64,000 nt of DNA from Pseudarthrobacter sp. NamE2 (GTDB taxonomy: Bacteria; Actinomycetota; Actinomycetes; Actinomycetales; Micrococcaceae). A program made the position numbers and the translations under genes. The notes under the pieces were generated by a model, which worked only from the letters and a program-made list of their open reading frames with translations, was not told where the DNA came from and ran no database searches. The DNA lies in NCBI RefSeq assembly GCF_005796205.1, contig NZ_VAHN01000010.1:62001-126000 (forward strand). The letters run 5' to 3'. Positions 33,574 through 44,242 of the stretch are shown one piece after another; position 1 is the stretch's first letter, and every line of letters starts with the position of its first letter.

Positions 33574-36369
33574 ATGAACGCCGTCCAGAGGTTCATCAGA
33601 AGCAAAGTGCTGCTGTTGACCGCGGCCATCTTGATCGCAGCAATGTGCTTGTCGGTCCTCGTCCAAAGCCAGTCGCAGGCTGCACTCAACCGGACAGTGG
33701 ATGAAAATTCACGGGGACTGTACGACGTCCTGGTCCAGGCCAAGGCGCCTGCCGGGGCACTGCTGCAGCCCGAGATCGCCACGGGCACCGGCGGTATCAG
33801 CTTTGAGCAGCTGGAGTCGATCAGGAAGCTTTCCGGCACGTCCGTGGCCGCACCCATCAGCCTGGTCTCGCGCGTGACGCAGAACCTGGAGTCCCCGCGC
33901 CTGGACGCCATGGACTACCTGGGCTACAACGCCGGGCTTGCCGGGACCGCCACTGCCGACCAGGCAGCGGGTGCCACCGCCCCGGAGCAGTGGCCTGCCG
34001 CCGAGTCGGTACTCAGCGACGAGCCAAAGAAATACCGCCTCACCGCAAGCGCCGTGAGCTCCGACGGCGTTTCCGAGCAGACGCTGTTCAAGTCCACCGC
34101 CGAAGGAAGCCTGGGCAAGGCAAAGCTCGTTGAGGAGCGGGCGGCCGGCGGCAGCAGTATCCGCATCGCTGCTCCCGAGGGTGAAACGGGCATCAAGTTC
34201 CCGGCGCCTGCGGGTGGCTCCGAGCACAACCTCTTCAACCTGTCGGTGTCCCTGCCGCTTGCGCCGGAAGTCACGGAATCCGTGGTGGCAGTGGACCCCG
34301 CCGCCGAACGGGCCCTGCTGGGTTCCGCGGGCGACTTCCTGGCACCGCTGGAAAAGGCGCCGCCCGCGGACGCCCGCGACGCCGGTGCCATTGGACGCTA
34401 CTTCGAGGGCCTCTTCACCACCGGTATCAGCCTGGACCAGCTGGACGAGGGCCCCGACTTCCTGGGCGTGAAGCTCAAGTACTGGGCGCCCATGATGACC
34501 CAGTACCAGCAGGCAAGGCGCAGCGGCCAGCTGACTGCGGACTCCCAGGCCATTCCGCTGATCGTCCGTTCCGGCACGTCGCTGGACCTGACGTACAACG
34601 TCAAGATCGAGGAAATTAACGACGCCGGCAAGGTAGTCAAGGACGTCGGCACCGTTTCCCGCTCGCTGGGCAAGGATTACCTGCCGTTCGTTTCGAAGGA
34701 GCCCTTCGTGCTGTCCTGGCCGGGCTCCACGGACCATTCATCCCTCCTGGGTGCCGGCGGAAACTTCAACCAGGGCCTGTACACCCCGGCAAAGTGGAGC
34801 ACGGACTTTGCCGCGGCGCCGAAGTACACCGACGGCGAGGCCGCTGCCAACGGCGCGGTGGGCAAGACGGCAGTTCCCGGCGAGTGGGTTACGGTCAACC
34901 GCCTGCCGGAGAAGAGTGCCAACGGTGCGCCGGTGGACCAGACCCAGCGCGAACCCGTGGACGAGCGCTCCTACCGCGAGAACCTGGCGGCGGGGGAGCA
35001 GGCCGCGGCGCCGCTTCCCATGGTCTACGGAACCTTCGACCCGGCGGCGGTTGCAGAGGCGGCCGGCGACGTCAACAAGCTGCCCCTGGGCGGGTACGAC
35101 CCCACCCCCTTCACGCTGGTGGAGGACGCCGAAGGCAAGGACGTTGATCCCAAGGAGCTCGAGCCGTCGCTCAGCGCCACCGGCCTGGCCAGCCAGTCCG
35201 CCGGCGCCATCACCGACTATTACGGCCTCGCGGCGGCCCGGGGCTACACGGAAAACGCGGACGTCATCGACGCCGTGCGGGTCCGCGCCAAGGCGCCGGG
35301 CAGCTGGAAGGAAGCCCAGCCCGAGGTTGAGAAGCTCGCCGGCGATATCCGGGCCATGGGGCTGGAAGCCACTGTCGTTGCCGGCTCTGCCCGCGAGGAT
35401 GCCAGCATTTTTGTCCCCGGCTACTCCAAGGACGACGCCGGCAAGGAATCCCCCCTGGGCACCGTCCAGCAGTCCTGGGTCCGGCAGAACGCTGCGGAAG
35501 CCGTTACCGGTTCGCTGTCCGGCACCAATGTCACCCTGTTGTTCCTGACGCTGTGCGGTGCCGCCCTGCTCACCGGCGCGTCCACCGTGAGCTACATCCG
35601 CAAGCGCCGGAGCGAAGCGGGCACCCTCCGTGCCATGGGCTGGACGCAGCGGCGGATCCGCAGCTGGGTCCTCGAGGAGTTCGGCGTCGGAGCCGTGCTG
35701 CTGGCCGCCGCCGGCCTGGTGCTGAGCCTGGTCAGCTGGAGCGTTTCCACGGCGCTGGTCTGCGTTGCAGTGCTGGTCCTGTACGCGGGTGCCGCCCTCT
35801 TCGCTGCCCGGCAGTTGCGCCACCGCGACGTCATCGACCAGGAGCCGCAGCATGACGAACGTTTGATTCCGGTGGACTCGCCGCTGACGTTCGCCAACAG
35901 GCAGTTGGGGACCAACAAGTTCAACACCCTCGCGCTGGCCATCGCCGTCGGCGTCTTCGGCGCCGCTGTTGGCGGACTGGTGGCCCTGCTGATCGACATC
36001 CCCCGCGCCGCCGGAGCCAGCGCACTCAGCGGTCTCGCGGCCGCGGCCGTGGCACTGCCAAGCATCCTGCTGGCCCTCGCCGGCGTGGTGGTCGGCCTGG
36101 TCCTGACCCTGGTGACGGGCCGGTTCGAGCTGCAGGCCAAGCGCCAGTACCTCGGCATCCTGGAGGCGATGGGCTGGAACCCGGATATGCTCCGCCAGGT
36201 CCGATTGTTCGAAAATGCCCTGGTGGGAACCGTGGCACTGCCGCTGGGCGTGCTGGGCGCCCTCGGCATCGGCCTGCTCCTGGCCCCCTACGCCGCCCTG
36301 TGGGCAGGCGTAGCAGGCCTCATCGCTGTTCTCTGCTGGATACCGATTTCAACGAAAGTGGTCCAATGA
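33574..36369 (+). CDS. ABC exporter permease, FtsX/MacB-like, with a very large extracytoplasmic part
   Basis: 931 residues. The N-terminal helix is at residues 10-30 (VLLLTAAILIAAMCLSVLV). About 620 mostly hydrophilic residues follow without a membrane segment. A C-terminal block contains two FtsX-type groups: one starting LLFLTLCGAALLTGASTVSY, with RSEAGTLRAMGWTQRRIRSW, the other starting TLALAIAVGVFGAAVGGLV, with QYLGILEAMGWNPDMLRQV. GGGAG four bases before ATG 33574 supports the start. Its stop overlaps the ATPase start, so the two genes form one exporter. Cargo is unknown; lipoproteins, peptides or envelope signals are typical for this class. Confidence 0.87.
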   Translation: MNAVQRFIRSKVLLLTAAILIAAMCLSVLVQSQSQAALNRTVDENSRGLYDVLVQAKAPAGALLQPEIATGTGGISFEQLESIRKLSGTSVAAPISLVSRVTQNLESPRLDAMDYLGYNAGLAGTATADQAAGATAPEQWPAAESVLSDEPKKYRLTASAVSSDGVSEQTLFKSTAEGSLGKAKLVEERAAGGSSIRIAAPEGETGIKFPAPAGGSEHNLFNLSVSLPLAPEVTESVVAVDPAAERALLGSAGDFLAPLEKAPPADARDAGAIGRYFEGLFTTGISLDQLDEGPDFLGVKLKYWAPMMTQYQQARRSGQLTADSQAIPLIVRSGTSLDLTYNVKIEEINDAGKVVKDVGTVSRSLGKDYLPFVSKEPFVLSWPGSTDHSSLLGAGGNFNQGLYTPAKWSTDFAAAPKYTDGEAAANGAVGKTAVPGEWVTVNRLPEKSANGAPVDQTQREPVDERSYRENLAAGEQAAAPLPMVYGTFDPAAVAEAAGDVNKLPLGGYDPTPFTLVEDAEGKDVDPKELEPSLSATGLASQSAGAITDYYGLAAARGYTENADVIDAVRVRAKAPGSWKEAQPEVEKLAGDIRAMGLEATVVAGSAREDASIFVPGYSKDDAGKESPLGTVQQSWVRQNAAEAVTGSLSGTNVTLLFLTLCGAALLTGASTVSYIRKRRSEAGTLRAMGWTQRRIRSWVLEEFGVGAVLLAAAGLVLSLVSWSVSTALVCVAVLVLYAGAALFAARQLRHRDVIDQEPQHDERLIPVDSPLTFANRQLGTNKFNTLALAIAVGVFGAAVGGLVALLIDIPRAAGASALSGLAAAAVALPSILLALAGVVVGLVLTLVTGRFELQAKRQYLGILEAMGWNPDMLRQVRLFENALVGTVALPLGVLGALGIGLLLAPYAALWAGVAGLIAVLCWIPISTKVVQ

Positions 36370-37121
36370 CAAACCCGACCCATGTCCAGCGGAGCCGCAG
36401 GAGCGGCTCCGGCGAGGTTCCCCTGCAGACCCGCGCCAACACCATCGTCAAGGCGGCGGACCACGCCACCCCGCTGGAACTGAGCGACATCACTATCCGC
36501 TACGGCGGAGGCAAGGGCGGCGCCGAGCCGGTCAGCGTCGTGGAGGGCTTCGACCTGACGCTGCACGCCGGCGAAATGCACTGCGTCGCCGGCCGGAGCG
36601 GCTCCGGCAAGACCAGCATCCTGACCGTCGGCGCGGGACTGACGCTGCCGACGTCGGGCCGCGTCTTCTGGGAAGGCGATTCCCTCGAAAGCATGGGCGA
36701 TGACGAAATCGCCGACCGCCGTCGGGCCCTTATTGGCTACGTTGACCAGGGCGGCGCGCTGATCGACGGCATGAGCGCCCTCGAAAACGTCCTGCTGCCT
36801 GCCGTACCCGACGGCGAAGTGGAGCAGCGCCGGGACATGGCCAAGGACCTCCTGGACCTGGTGGGCCTGGGCCGCCGGATGCGGCACCGTCCCGCGCAGC
36901 TGTCCGGCGGCGAACGCCAGCGCGTCGCGATCGCCCGGGCCCTCATCCTGGGCACCAGGGTCCTGGTGGTTGACGAACCCACCGCAAGCCTTGACCGTGC
37001 CTCCGCCAACCGCATCATCAGCATCCTGAAGGACACCACGAACGATGGCATTGCCGTCCTGGTGGCGTCACACGACCACGAACTGGTCCGGCTCAGCGAT
37101 ACCCTGACTGAACTGATCTAG
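36366..37121 (+). CDS. ABC transporter ATP-binding protein (LolD/MacB type)
   Basis: 251 residues. Walker [11 protein letters not shown], the Q-loop region [18 protein letters not shown], signature [15 protein letters not shown], Walker [14 protein letters not shown] and an H-loop in VASHDHELV are all intact. It is one ATP-binding domain, so it acts as a dimer with the FtsX-like permease that it overlaps by 4 bases. The first 35 residues are basic and family-atypical. The metG start follows 34 bases later. Confidence 0.92.
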   Translation: MTNPTHVQRSRRSGSGEVPLQTRANTIVKAADHATPLELSDITIRYGGGKGGAEPVSVVEGFDLTLHAGEMHCVAGRSGSGKTSILTVGAGLTLPTSGRVFWEGDSLESMGDDEIADRRRALIGYVDQGGALIDGMSALENVLLPAVPDGEVEQRRDMAKDLLDLVGLGRRMRHRPAQLSGGERQRVAIARALILGTRVLVVDEPTASLDRASANRIISILKDTTNDGIAVLVASHDHELVRLSDTLTELI

Positions 37122-37155
37122 CCTGTCCCTCCGCACCGAAGGTAACCGTCCGCCC

Positions 37156-38715
37156 GTGACTGCTTCAGAGAAAACGCCGTTCTACCTCACCACGGCCATC
37201 ACCTACCCCAACGGCGTACCGCACATCGGCCACGCCTACGAGTACATTGCCACCGATGCCATGGCCCGCTTCAAGCGCCTGGACGGCTATGACGTGATGT
37301 TCCTGACCGGCACCGATGAGCACGGGATGAAGATCGCCCAGACGGCTGAGAAGGAGGGCATCAGCCCCAAGGAACTGGTGGACCGGAATGCGGAGATCTA
37401 CAAGGCGACGCACGCGGCCCTGGGGATCAGCTACGACCGCTTCATCCGGACCACGGACGCGGACCATTACGCGGCATCGCAGGCCATCTGGAAGAAGATG
37501 GAAGCGAACGGCGACATCTACCTGTCCAAGTACGAGGGCTGGTACTCCGTCCGGGACGAGGCTTTCTACGGCGAGGACGACACCGTGGTCAAGGACGACG
37601 GCGTGCGGTACTCGAAAGAGACGGACACCGAAGTGACCTGGACGGCCGAGGAGAGCTACTTCTTCAGGCTGTCCGCCTACCAGGACAAGCTGCTGGCCCT
37701 TTACGAGGCGCAGCCCGAGTTCGGGGCACCGCAGTCACGGTTCAACGAGGTCATCAGCTTTGTCCGGCGCGGGCTGGAGGACCTTTCGATCAGCCGCACC
37801 ACCTTCGACTGGGGAGTGCCCGTTCCCGGCAACGACAAGCACGTGATGTACGTGTGGGTGGACGCGCTGACCAACTACCTGACCGGTGTTGGGTACCCGG
37901 ACATCGATTCGGAGAAGTTCCGGAAGTTCTGGCCCGCCGACGTGCATATCATCGGCAAGGACATCTCGAGGTTCCACGCCATCTACTGGCCGGCGTTCCT
38001 GATGAGTGCCGGACTGGAACTGCCCAAGCGGGTCATGATCCACGGCTTCCTGCACAACAACGGCGTCAAGATGTCCAAGTCGCTGGGCAACGTGGTGGCT
38101 CCGGCCGACTTCGTTGAACAGTACGGCCTGGACCAGGTGAGGTTCTTCTTCCTCCGTGAGGTTCCCTTCGGTGCCGACGGAAGCTACAACCATGAGGCGA
38201 TCGTGGGGCGGATGAACTCCGACCTCGCCAACAACTTTGGGAACCTGGCCCAGCGCTCCCTCTCGATGGTTGCCAAGAACTGCGCCGGCGCCGTTCCCGT
38301 CCCGGGCGAATTCACTGCCGCGGACACCGCAATCCTTGAGCAGGCCAGGGGACTCCTCGAAGCCGCCCGGGCGGCCTTCGACAAGCAGGAATTCAGCCGT
38401 GCCCTCGAAGCCATCTGGGGCGTCCTGGGTGACACCAACGCCTACTTTGCCGAGCAGGCCCCGTGGGTCCTGCGGAAGACCGACGTCGAACGCATGAACA
38501 CCGTGCTCTACGTGACGCTGGAAGTGCTGCGGATCGTCACCATCCTCGCCCAGCCGGTCATGCCCAATGCCGCGGCCAGGCTGCTGGAGGCGCTGGGCCA
38601 GGCCGAGGGGGATGCGCGGCAGTTCCAGGCCATCGCGACGCCGATCGCCGCCGGTACGGCCCTGCCCGCACCCACCCCTGTCTTCCCCAGGTATGAGGAG
38701 CCGGCAGAGGTGTAG
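37156..38715 (+). CDS. metG: Methionyl-tRNA synthetase
   Basis: 519 residues, the short form without the C-terminal tRNA-binding domain. The HIGH motif is HIGH (residues 23-26, in [14 protein letters not shown]) and the KMSKS motif is VKMSKSLGN (around residues 304-312). The connective-peptide stretch ([12 protein letters not shown]) has no cysteines, so the zinc knuckles of the E. coli enzyme are absent, as in the other short bacterial type. GTG start at 37156 with only a weak upstream AAGG. Confidence 0.96.
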   Translation: MTASEKTPFYLTTAITYPNGVPHIGHAYEYIATDAMARFKRLDGYDVMFLTGTDEHGMKIAQTAEKEGISPKELVDRNAEIYKATHAALGISYDRFIRTTDADHYAASQAIWKKMEANGDIYLSKYEGWYSVRDEAFYGEDDTVVKDDGVRYSKETDTEVTWTAEESYFFRLSAYQDKLLALYEAQPEFGAPQSRFNEVISFVRRGLEDLSISRTTFDWGVPVPGNDKHVMYVWVDALTNYLTGVGYPDIDSEKFRKFWPADVHIIGKDISRFHAIYWPAFLMSAGLELPKRVMIHGFLHNNGVKMSKSLGNVVAPADFVEQYGLDQVRFFFLREVPFGADGSYNHEAIVGRMNSDLANNFGNLAQRSLSMVAKNCAGAVPVPGEFTAADTAILEQARGLLEAARAAFDKQEFSRALEAIWGVLGDTNAYFAEQAPWVLRKTDVERMNTVLYVTLEVLRIVTILAQPVMPNAAARLLEALGQAEGDARQFQAIATPIAAGTALPAPTPVFPRYEEPAEV

Positions 38716-38786
38716 GCGCAGGGCGCTCTTGTTCAAGATTTGAGACGCGTTGACCGCCATATGGATGACTTGGCTACCCTGAAAGC

Positions 38787-39839
38787 ATGAGCGCATCCTC
38801 CATCGATCTTGCAGTAATTCCCGGCGACGGCATTGGCCCTGAGGTCATCGCCGAGGCAGTCAAAGTACTGGAAAAGGCCGTGGCCGCTGAAGGCGTGGAG
38901 CTCAAGCAGACGCACTACAAGCTCGGAGCCGAGCACTGGCTCGAAACCGGTGAAACCCTCCCGGACGAAGTCCTGGCGGACCTGCGCACCCGCGATGCCA
39001 TCCTCTTCGGTGCGGTGGGCGCGGCGCCGGGTGACACCCGTATCCCGTCCGGGATCATCGAGCGCGAAATGCTCCTGAAACTGCGGTTCAGCCTGGACCA
39101 CTACGTAAATTTGCGGCCGTCCCGGCTTTACGGGACGGTGGGCAGCCCGCTGGCCAATCCGGGCAGCATCGACTTCATTGTGGTGCGGGAAGGAACCGAA
39201 GGACCCTATGTGGGCAACGGCGGCAGCCTCCGTGCCGGCACTCCGCACGAGGTGGCCACGGAAGTCTCGCTGAACACCGCCCACGGTGTGGAGCGTGTGG
39301 TGCGCGATGCCTTCCGCCGTGCCAGCACACGCGAACGCAAGCACGTGACCCTGGTCCACAAGCACAACGTCCTGGTCTACGCCGGCCATTTGTGGAAGCG
39401 CACGGTCGAAGCCGTTGCCAAGGAATTCCCCGAGGTCACCCACGACTACCTGCACGTGGACGCGGCCACCATCTTCATGGTCACCGATCCGTCCCGCTTC
39501 GACGTGATCGTCACGGACAACCTCTTCGGCGACATCCTGACCGACCTCGCCGCGGCAGTCACCGGCGGCATCGGCCTGGCGGCGTCCGGAAACATCAACA
39601 TGGACCGGACCGCGCCATCAATGTTCGAACCGGTCCATGGCTCCGCCCCGGACATCGCCGGCCAGGGCAAGGCAGACCCCACGGCAGCCATCCTCTCCGC
39701 GGCGCTGCTGCTGGACCACTTGGGCTACACCCGGGCGGCCAATCGGATTGAAGCGGCAGTGGTGGCCGACGTGGAAAAGCGCGACGGCGGCGCACGCAGC
39801 ACCAGTGCCGTCGGCGACGCCATCGCAGCAGGCCTGTAG
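38787..39839 (+). CDS. leuB: 3-isopropylmalate dehydrogenase
   Basis: Third step of leucine synthesis: NAD-dependent oxidative decarboxylation of 3-isopropylmalate. It has 350 residues. Typical blocks are [80 protein letters not shown] and [24 protein letters not shown] lies six bases before the ATG, so the transcript is probably leaderless; TTGACC further upstream may be the -35. ilvE follows in the same direction. Confidence 0.96.
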   Translation: MSASSIDLAVIPGDGIGPEVIAEAVKVLEKAVAAEGVELKQTHYKLGAEHWLETGETLPDEVLADLRTRDAILFGAVGAAPGDTRIPSGIIEREMLLKLRFSLDHYVNLRPSRLYGTVGSPLANPGSIDFIVVREGTEGPYVGNGGSLRAGTPHEVATEVSLNTAHGVERVVRDAFRRASTRERKHVTLVHKHNVLVYAGHLWKRTVEAVAKEFPEVTHDYLHVDAATIFMVTDPSRFDVIVTDNLFGDILTDLAAAVTGGIGLAASGNINMDRTAPSMFEPVHGSAPDIAGQGKADPTAAILSAALLLDHLGYTRAANRIEAAVVADVEKRDGGARSTSAVGDAIAAGL

Positions 39840-39938
39840 CGCCGGGCCTGCCGGCATCGGGCGTAAGCTTGTCTCGAATTACCAAATGCTGCCCTGCCGT
39901 TCAGCGCTGAACCCGGGGTGGCCGATCGTGGAGGAACC

Positions 39939-41051
39939 ATGACCCAGACTGCCCACGGCGTCGAATTCAACCAGCACCTTTCGGCCAACCCGAAATCTGC
40001 TGAAGAGCGTGCAGCCATCCTGGCGAACCCGGGATTCGGCAACCACTTCACCGACCACACCGCCATCGTGGACTACAGCGTTGATGCGGACGGCAACGGC
40101 GGCTGGCACAATCCCCGGATTGAGGCCTATGGCCCGATCACCCTGGACCCCTCCGCGGCAGTGTTCCACTACGGCCAGGAAATTTTCGAAGGGCTCAAGG
40201 CATACCGGCACGCTGACGGTTCGGTGTGGACCTTCCGTCCCGAAGCCAACGCCGCCCGCCTCAACAAATCCGCACGCAGGCTGGCCCTGCCGGAGCTCCC
40301 GGCCGAATACTTCCTGGGAGCCATCCGCGAGCTCGTTGCAGCCGACAGGGAATGGGTGCCGTCCGGGGACGGCGAGGCCCTCTACCTGCGGCCGTTCATG
40401 ATCGCCACGGAGGCCTTCCTGGGCGTCCGTGCCGCCCGCGAGGTCTCGTTCCGCGTGATCGCCTCGCCGGCGGGCAACTATTTCGGCGGCGAACTCAAGC
40501 CGGTTTCCATTTGGATTTCCCGGCAATACGCTCGGGCAGGCCGTGGCGGTACCGGTGACGCCAAGTGCGGCGGAAACTACGCCGCTTCGCTCATCGCGCA
40601 GCAGGAGGCCGAGGCCAACGGCTGCAAGCAGGTGCTGTTCCTGGACCACTTCAATGACGATGCTGTGGAAGAACTCGGCGGCATGAACGTGTTCTTCGTG
40701 ATGAAGGACGGTTCGCTCGTCACCCCCGCGCTGACCGGGACCATCCTGGAAGGCATCACCCGGATGTCCGTCATCCAGGTGGCCAAGGACATGGGCCGGG
40801 AGGTGGCCGAGCGCAAGATCACCCTTGACGAGTGGCGCGAGGGCGTGGCCTCCGGCGAAATCACCGAAGTCTTCGCCTGCGGCACCGCCGCGGTCATCAC
40901 CCCCATCGGGGTGCTGAAGGACGCCACCGAATTCATCGGCTCCGAGGACGCCAAAGCAGGGGAGACCACCATGGCCATCCGCGAGAAGCTGCTGGGCATC
41001 CAGACCGGAACGGTGCCGGACACCCACGGCTGGCTGACCCGCCTGGCCTGA
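39939..41051 (+). CDS. ilvE: Branched-chain amino-acid aminotransferase
   Basis: PLP class IV aminotransferase making valine, leucine and isoleucine from keto acids, 370 residues. FHYGQEIFEGLKAYRH, LYLRPFMIATEAFLGV, GGTGDAKCGGNYAASLIAQQ (containing the PLP lysine) and EVFACGTAAVITPIG are characteristic. GGAGGAACC directly before ATG 39939 supports the start, seven codons after an alternative. It completes the branched-chain enzymes present in the window except leuA. Confidence 0.96.
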   Translation: MTQTAHGVEFNQHLSANPKSAEERAAILANPGFGNHFTDHTAIVDYSVDADGNGGWHNPRIEAYGPITLDPSAAVFHYGQEIFEGLKAYRHADGSVWTFRPEANAARLNKSARRLALPELPAEYFLGAIRELVAADREWVPSGDGEALYLRPFMIATEAFLGVRAAREVSFRVIASPAGNYFGGELKPVSIWISRQYARAGRGGTGDAKCGGNYAASLIAQQEAEANGCKQVLFLDHFNDDAVEELGGMNVFFVMKDGSLVTPALTGTILEGITRMSVIQVAKDMGREVAERKITLDEWREGVASGEITEVFACGTAAVITPIGVLKDATEFIGSEDAKAGETTMAIREKLLGIQTGTVPDTHGWLTRLA

Positions 41052-41071
41052 GTGCCATACCGCCCGCACCC

Positions 41072-41860
41072 TTGCTCCAGCGCAGTTCCGGCCTGACCCG
41101 GTTCATCCTTGCCCCCAACCCCGGGCCCATGAGCCTGGACGGGACCAACTCCTACGTGCTGCAGGCCCCCGGGACTCCCTCGGTGGCGGTGGTGGACCCC
41201 GGCCCGCTCGAGGAACCCCACCTGCGGGCACTGGCGGACTCCGGAGACGTTGAACTGATCCTCGTCACCCACCGCCACGCCGACCACACCGCGGGGTCCG
41301 CCCGGCTGCAGGAACTGACGGGAGCGCCGGTCCGTGCGGCGGACCCTGCCCACTGCCACGGCGGCGGGCAGCCGCTCCGGGACGGCGAGGTGATCCATGC
41401 TGCCGGAGTGGAAATCACTGTGCTGGCAAGCCCGGGCCACACGTCCGATTCCGTGTGCTTCCACCTGCCCGGTGACGGCGTTTACGGCTCCGTGCTGACG
41501 GGGGACACCATCCTGGGCAGGGGCACCACCATGCTGGACTTTCCCGACGGCACCCTGGGAAGCTACCTCGCCACACTGGAAAGGCTCCAAGCGTTGGGGC
41601 CGGCCACAGTCCTGCCCGCGCACGGTCCGGTCCTGCCGTCGCTCGAGGCCGTCGCCAGGGACTACCGCCTGCACCGGCAGGACCGCCTGGACCAGATCCG
41701 TGCTGCTCTCGACCGGCTGGGCCGGGACGCAACCGCCGGTGAGGTGGCAGACGCCGTCTATTCCGACGTCGTACCTTCCGTCCGGCGGGCAGCCGAACAG
41801 TCCGTCGCCGCCCAGCTCCATTACCTGCGCAAGGAAGCCGGGCAGGCATCCGGCCGGTGA
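41072..41860 (+). CDS. MBL-fold metallo-hydrolase, LACTB2-like
   Basis: About 262 residues. The metallo-beta-lactamase metal motif is THRHADHTAG, with further histidines in SPGHTSDS and LPAHGPVLP and aspartate in LTGDTILG. NPGPMSLDGTNSYVL opens the domain. A C-terminal helical tail (DATAGEVADAVY...) resembles the winged-helix part of LACTB2-type hydrolases, some of which are nucleases. The start is uncertain. There is no ATG or GTG between the ilvE stop and the domain, and TTG at 41072 is the first in-frame start codon after the ilvE stop; translational coupling to ilvE is likely. Confidence 0.82.
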   Translation: MLQRSSGLTRFILAPNPGPMSLDGTNSYVLQAPGTPSVAVVDPGPLEEPHLRALADSGDVELILVTHRHADHTAGSARLQELTGAPVRAADPAHCHGGGQPLRDGEVIHAAGVEITVLASPGHTSDSVCFHLPGDGVYGSVLTGDTILGRGTTMLDFPDGTLGSYLATLERLQALGPATVLPAHGPVLPSLEAVARDYRLHRQDRLDQIRAALDRLGRDATAGEVADAVYSDVVPSVRRAAEQSVAAQLHYLRKEAGQASGR

Positions 41861-41896
41861 CAGGCCGCCACTGCGCGGAACGGTAGGGTAGGGGCC

Positions 41897-42673
41897 ATGC
41901 GTATTGCCAGGTTTGTTGTCGATTCTGATCCCCTGTACGGCGTTGTTGAAGGAGAGCCCGGCAGTGAGGAAATCACTGTCATCCACGGCGACCCCTTCTT
42001 CAATGGAGTGGAGCGCACCTCCGTCCGCCACAAGCTGGAGGATGTCCGGTTGCTGGCGCCCATCATCCCCCGCAGCAAGGTTGTAGGCGTGGGACGCAAC
42101 TTCGTGGAACACGCACACGAGCTGGGCAACGAGGTGCCCGCGCAGCCGCTCCTGTTCCTGAAGCCCAATACCGCCGTCGTGGGCCCCGGTGACCCGGTGA
42201 TCCTGCCGGAATTCTCCGAGGAGATCTCTTTCGAGGCGGAACTGTGCGTGGTAATCGGCCGGATCTGCAAGGACGTACCGGAGGACCGTGTGGATGACGT
42301 CATCTTCGGCTACACCTGCGGCAACGATTTCACCGCGCGGGACGTCCAGAAGTCCGACCTGCAGTGGACCCGCGCCAAGGGCTTTGACACCTCCGCTCCG
42401 CTGGGGCCGTGGATCGAGACGGACCTTGACCCCGAGGACCTGCAGATCCAGGCCCGCCTGAATGGCGAACTGCGGCAGGACGGCAGCACCAGCCAGATGA
42501 TCAGGGGAGTCCGGGAACTCGTGTCCGTGGTCTCCCAGGCGTTCACCCTGCTCCCCGGTGACGTGATCATGACCGGAACACCCGCCGGTGTTGGCCTGGT
42601 CAGCCCGGGCGACCGCATCGAGGTGGAGATCGAAGGGATCGGACGGCTGTCCAACCCCGTCGTGCGCCGCTAA
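41897..42673 (+). CDS. Fumarylacetoacetate hydrolase family protein
   Basis: 258 residues with a C-terminal FAH domain from about residue 60: KVVGVGRNFVEHAHELG, FLKPNTAVVGPGDPV, SFEAELCVVIG with metal-binding Glu, FGYTCGNDFTARDVQ and MTGTPAGVGLVSPGD. Such proteins are 2-oxo acid hydratases, isomerases or decarboxylases. The exact reaction is not readable, although many actinobacterial neighbours of gltX are of this type. TAGGGT seven bases before the ATG suggests a leaderless transcript. Confidence 0.88.
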   Translation: MRIARFVVDSDPLYGVVEGEPGSEEITVIHGDPFFNGVERTSVRHKLEDVRLLAPIIPRSKVVGVGRNFVEHAHELGNEVPAQPLLFLKPNTAVVGPGDPVILPEFSEEISFEAELCVVIGRICKDVPEDRVDDVIFGYTCGNDFTARDVQKSDLQWTRAKGFDTSAPLGPWIETDLDPEDLQIQARLNGELRQDGSTSQMIRGVRELVSVVSQAFTLLPGDVIMTGTPAGVGLVSPGDRIEVEIEGIGRLSNPVVRR

Positions 42674-42727
42674 GCCGGTCCACCGGGCCGGGAAGGGGGC
42701 AGGGCAGGCGGTAAAGTTGAAGCCACT

Positions 42728-44242
42728 ATGACTACCGCTTCTGTACCGCCTGCTGCCGCCATCCCGCCCGTGACCGCCGATACCCCGGTCCGGGTCCGCT
42801 TCTGCCCCTCGCCCACCGGCACCCCGCATGTGGGGCTGGTCAGGACAGCCCTGTTCAACTGGGCGTACGCCCGGCACACCAAGGGCACCCTGGTGTTCCG
42901 GATCGAGGACACCGACGCGGCGCGGGACAGCGAGGAGAGCTACCACCAGCTGCTGGAGGCACTGAAGTGGCTGGGCATCGACTGGGACGAGGGCGTCGAG
43001 GTCGGCGGGCCGCACGAACCATACCGGCAGTCACAGCGGAGCGACATCTACCAGGACGTCATCAAGCGGCTGCGCGACGGCGGGTACATCTACGAGTCCT
43101 ACTCCACCCCGGAAGAGATCGAAACCCGCCACCGCGCGGCCGGGCGGGACCCCAAGCTCGGCTATGACGGCTTCGACCGGCACCTGACCGAGGAACAGCT
43201 CGCCCAGTACAAGGCCGAGGGCCGCGAGGCAGTACTCCGCCTCCGCATGCCGGACGAGGACATCACTTTCAACGACCTGGTACGCGGCGAAATCACTTTC
43301 CGCGCCGGGTCGGTCCCCGACTTTGCCGTGGTGCGCGCCAACGGTGCACCGCTTTACACCCTGGTGAACCCGGTGGACGACGCGCTGATGGAGATTACGC
43401 ACGTCCTCCGCGGCGAGGACCTGCTCAGCTCCACCCCGCGGCAGATTGCGCTGTACCGCGCGCTCCACGCGGTTGGCGTGGCTAAGTACATGCCCGAGTT
43501 CGGGCATCTGCCCTACGTCATGGGACAGGGCAACAAGAAGCTTTCCAAGCGCGATCCCGAGTCGAGCCTCTTCCTGCACCGTGAGCGGGGCTTCATCCGG
43601 GAGGGCCTGCTCAACTACCTGTCCCTGCTGGGCTGGTCCCTGAGCGCGGACGAGGACATCTTCACCGTGGACCAGCTTGTGGAGCACTTCGATATCCATG
43701 ACGTCCTGGGCAACCCTGCGCGCTTCGATTTGAAGAAAGCCGAGGCCATCAACGGAACGCACGTTCGGATGCTCTCTCCGGAGGACTTCCGGGAGCGGCT
43801 GGCGCCCTACCTGCGCGCTGCGGACCTGGTGGGCGAAATCCTTACGGACCGCGAGGAGGAGATCCTTACGGAGGCGGCTCCGCTGATCCAGGAGCGCATC
43901 ACCCTGCTGGGCGAGGCCCCGGAGATGCTGGCCTTCCTGTTCAAGGCCGACGACGCCATCGACATCGCTGATGATGCCCGCAAGGGCCTGCCGCAGAACC
44001 TGGAAGAGGTCCTGGATGCTGCCATCGCGGCGCTCGAACCGGTGGACGACTGGACCGCGGAGAACATCCAGACCGCGCTGAAGCAGGCACTGGTGGAGGA
44101 CCTTGGCATCAAGCCGCGCCTCGCCTTTGGCCCGGTCCGCACGGCAGTTTCCGGCCGCCGGATCTCGCCCCCGCTGTTCGAATCCATGGTGATCCTGGGC
44201 AAGGAGTCCTCCCTGCGCCGGCTCCGGACCTTCCGCGGCTGA
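42728..44242 (+). CDS. gltX: Glutamyl-tRNA synthetase
   Basis: 504 residues, class I synthetase. The HIGH-equivalent is HVGLVR (residues 34-39) in [18 protein letters not shown], and the KMSKS-equivalent is KLSKRDPES near residue 271. [16 protein letters not shown] and the anticodon-binding helical domain are complete. In actinobacteria this enzyme usually charges both tRNA-Glu and tRNA-Gln, with later amidation. Its tRNA partners lie less than 1 kb downstream. The HAD gene overlaps its stop by one base. Confidence 0.96.
   Translation: MTTASVPPAAAIPPVTADTPVRVRFCPSPTGTPHVGLVRTALFNWAYARHTKGTLVFRIEDTDAARDSEESYHQLLEALKWLGIDWDEGVEVGGPHEPYRQSQRSDIYQDVIKRLRDGGYIYESYSTPEEIETRHRAAGRDPKLGYDGFDRHLTEEQLAQYKAEGREAVLRLRMPDEDITFNDLVRGEITFRAGSVPDFAVVRANGAPLYTLVNPVDDALMEITHVLRGEDLLSSTPRQIALYRALHAVGVAKYMPEFGHLPYVMGQGNKKLSKRDPESSLFLHRERGFIREGLLNYLSLLGWSLSADEDIFTVDQLVEHFDIHDVLGNPARFDLKKAEAINGTHVRMLSPEDFRERLAPYLRAADLVGEILTDREEEILTEAAPLIQERITLLGEAPEMLAFLFKADDAIDIADDARKGLPQNLEEVLDAAIAALEPVDDWTAENIQTALKQALVEDLGIKPRLAFGPVRTAVSGRRISPPLFESMVILGKESSLRRLRTFRG

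Noticed and set aside
37122..37155. SAM riboswitch or T-box ahead of metG
   Set aside because: Only 34 bases separate the ATPase stop and metG, too short for either element.
38727..38738. TCTTG-TT-CAAGA palindrome upstream of leuB as a regulator site
   Set aside because: Arms of 5 bp occur by chance, and the sequence matches neither the leuCD nor the ilvB palindrome.
40577..43015. Minus-strand frame of 812 codons over ilvE, the MBL gene, the FAH gene and gltX
   Set aside because: It crosses four well-supported plus-strand genes and has no recognisable domain.
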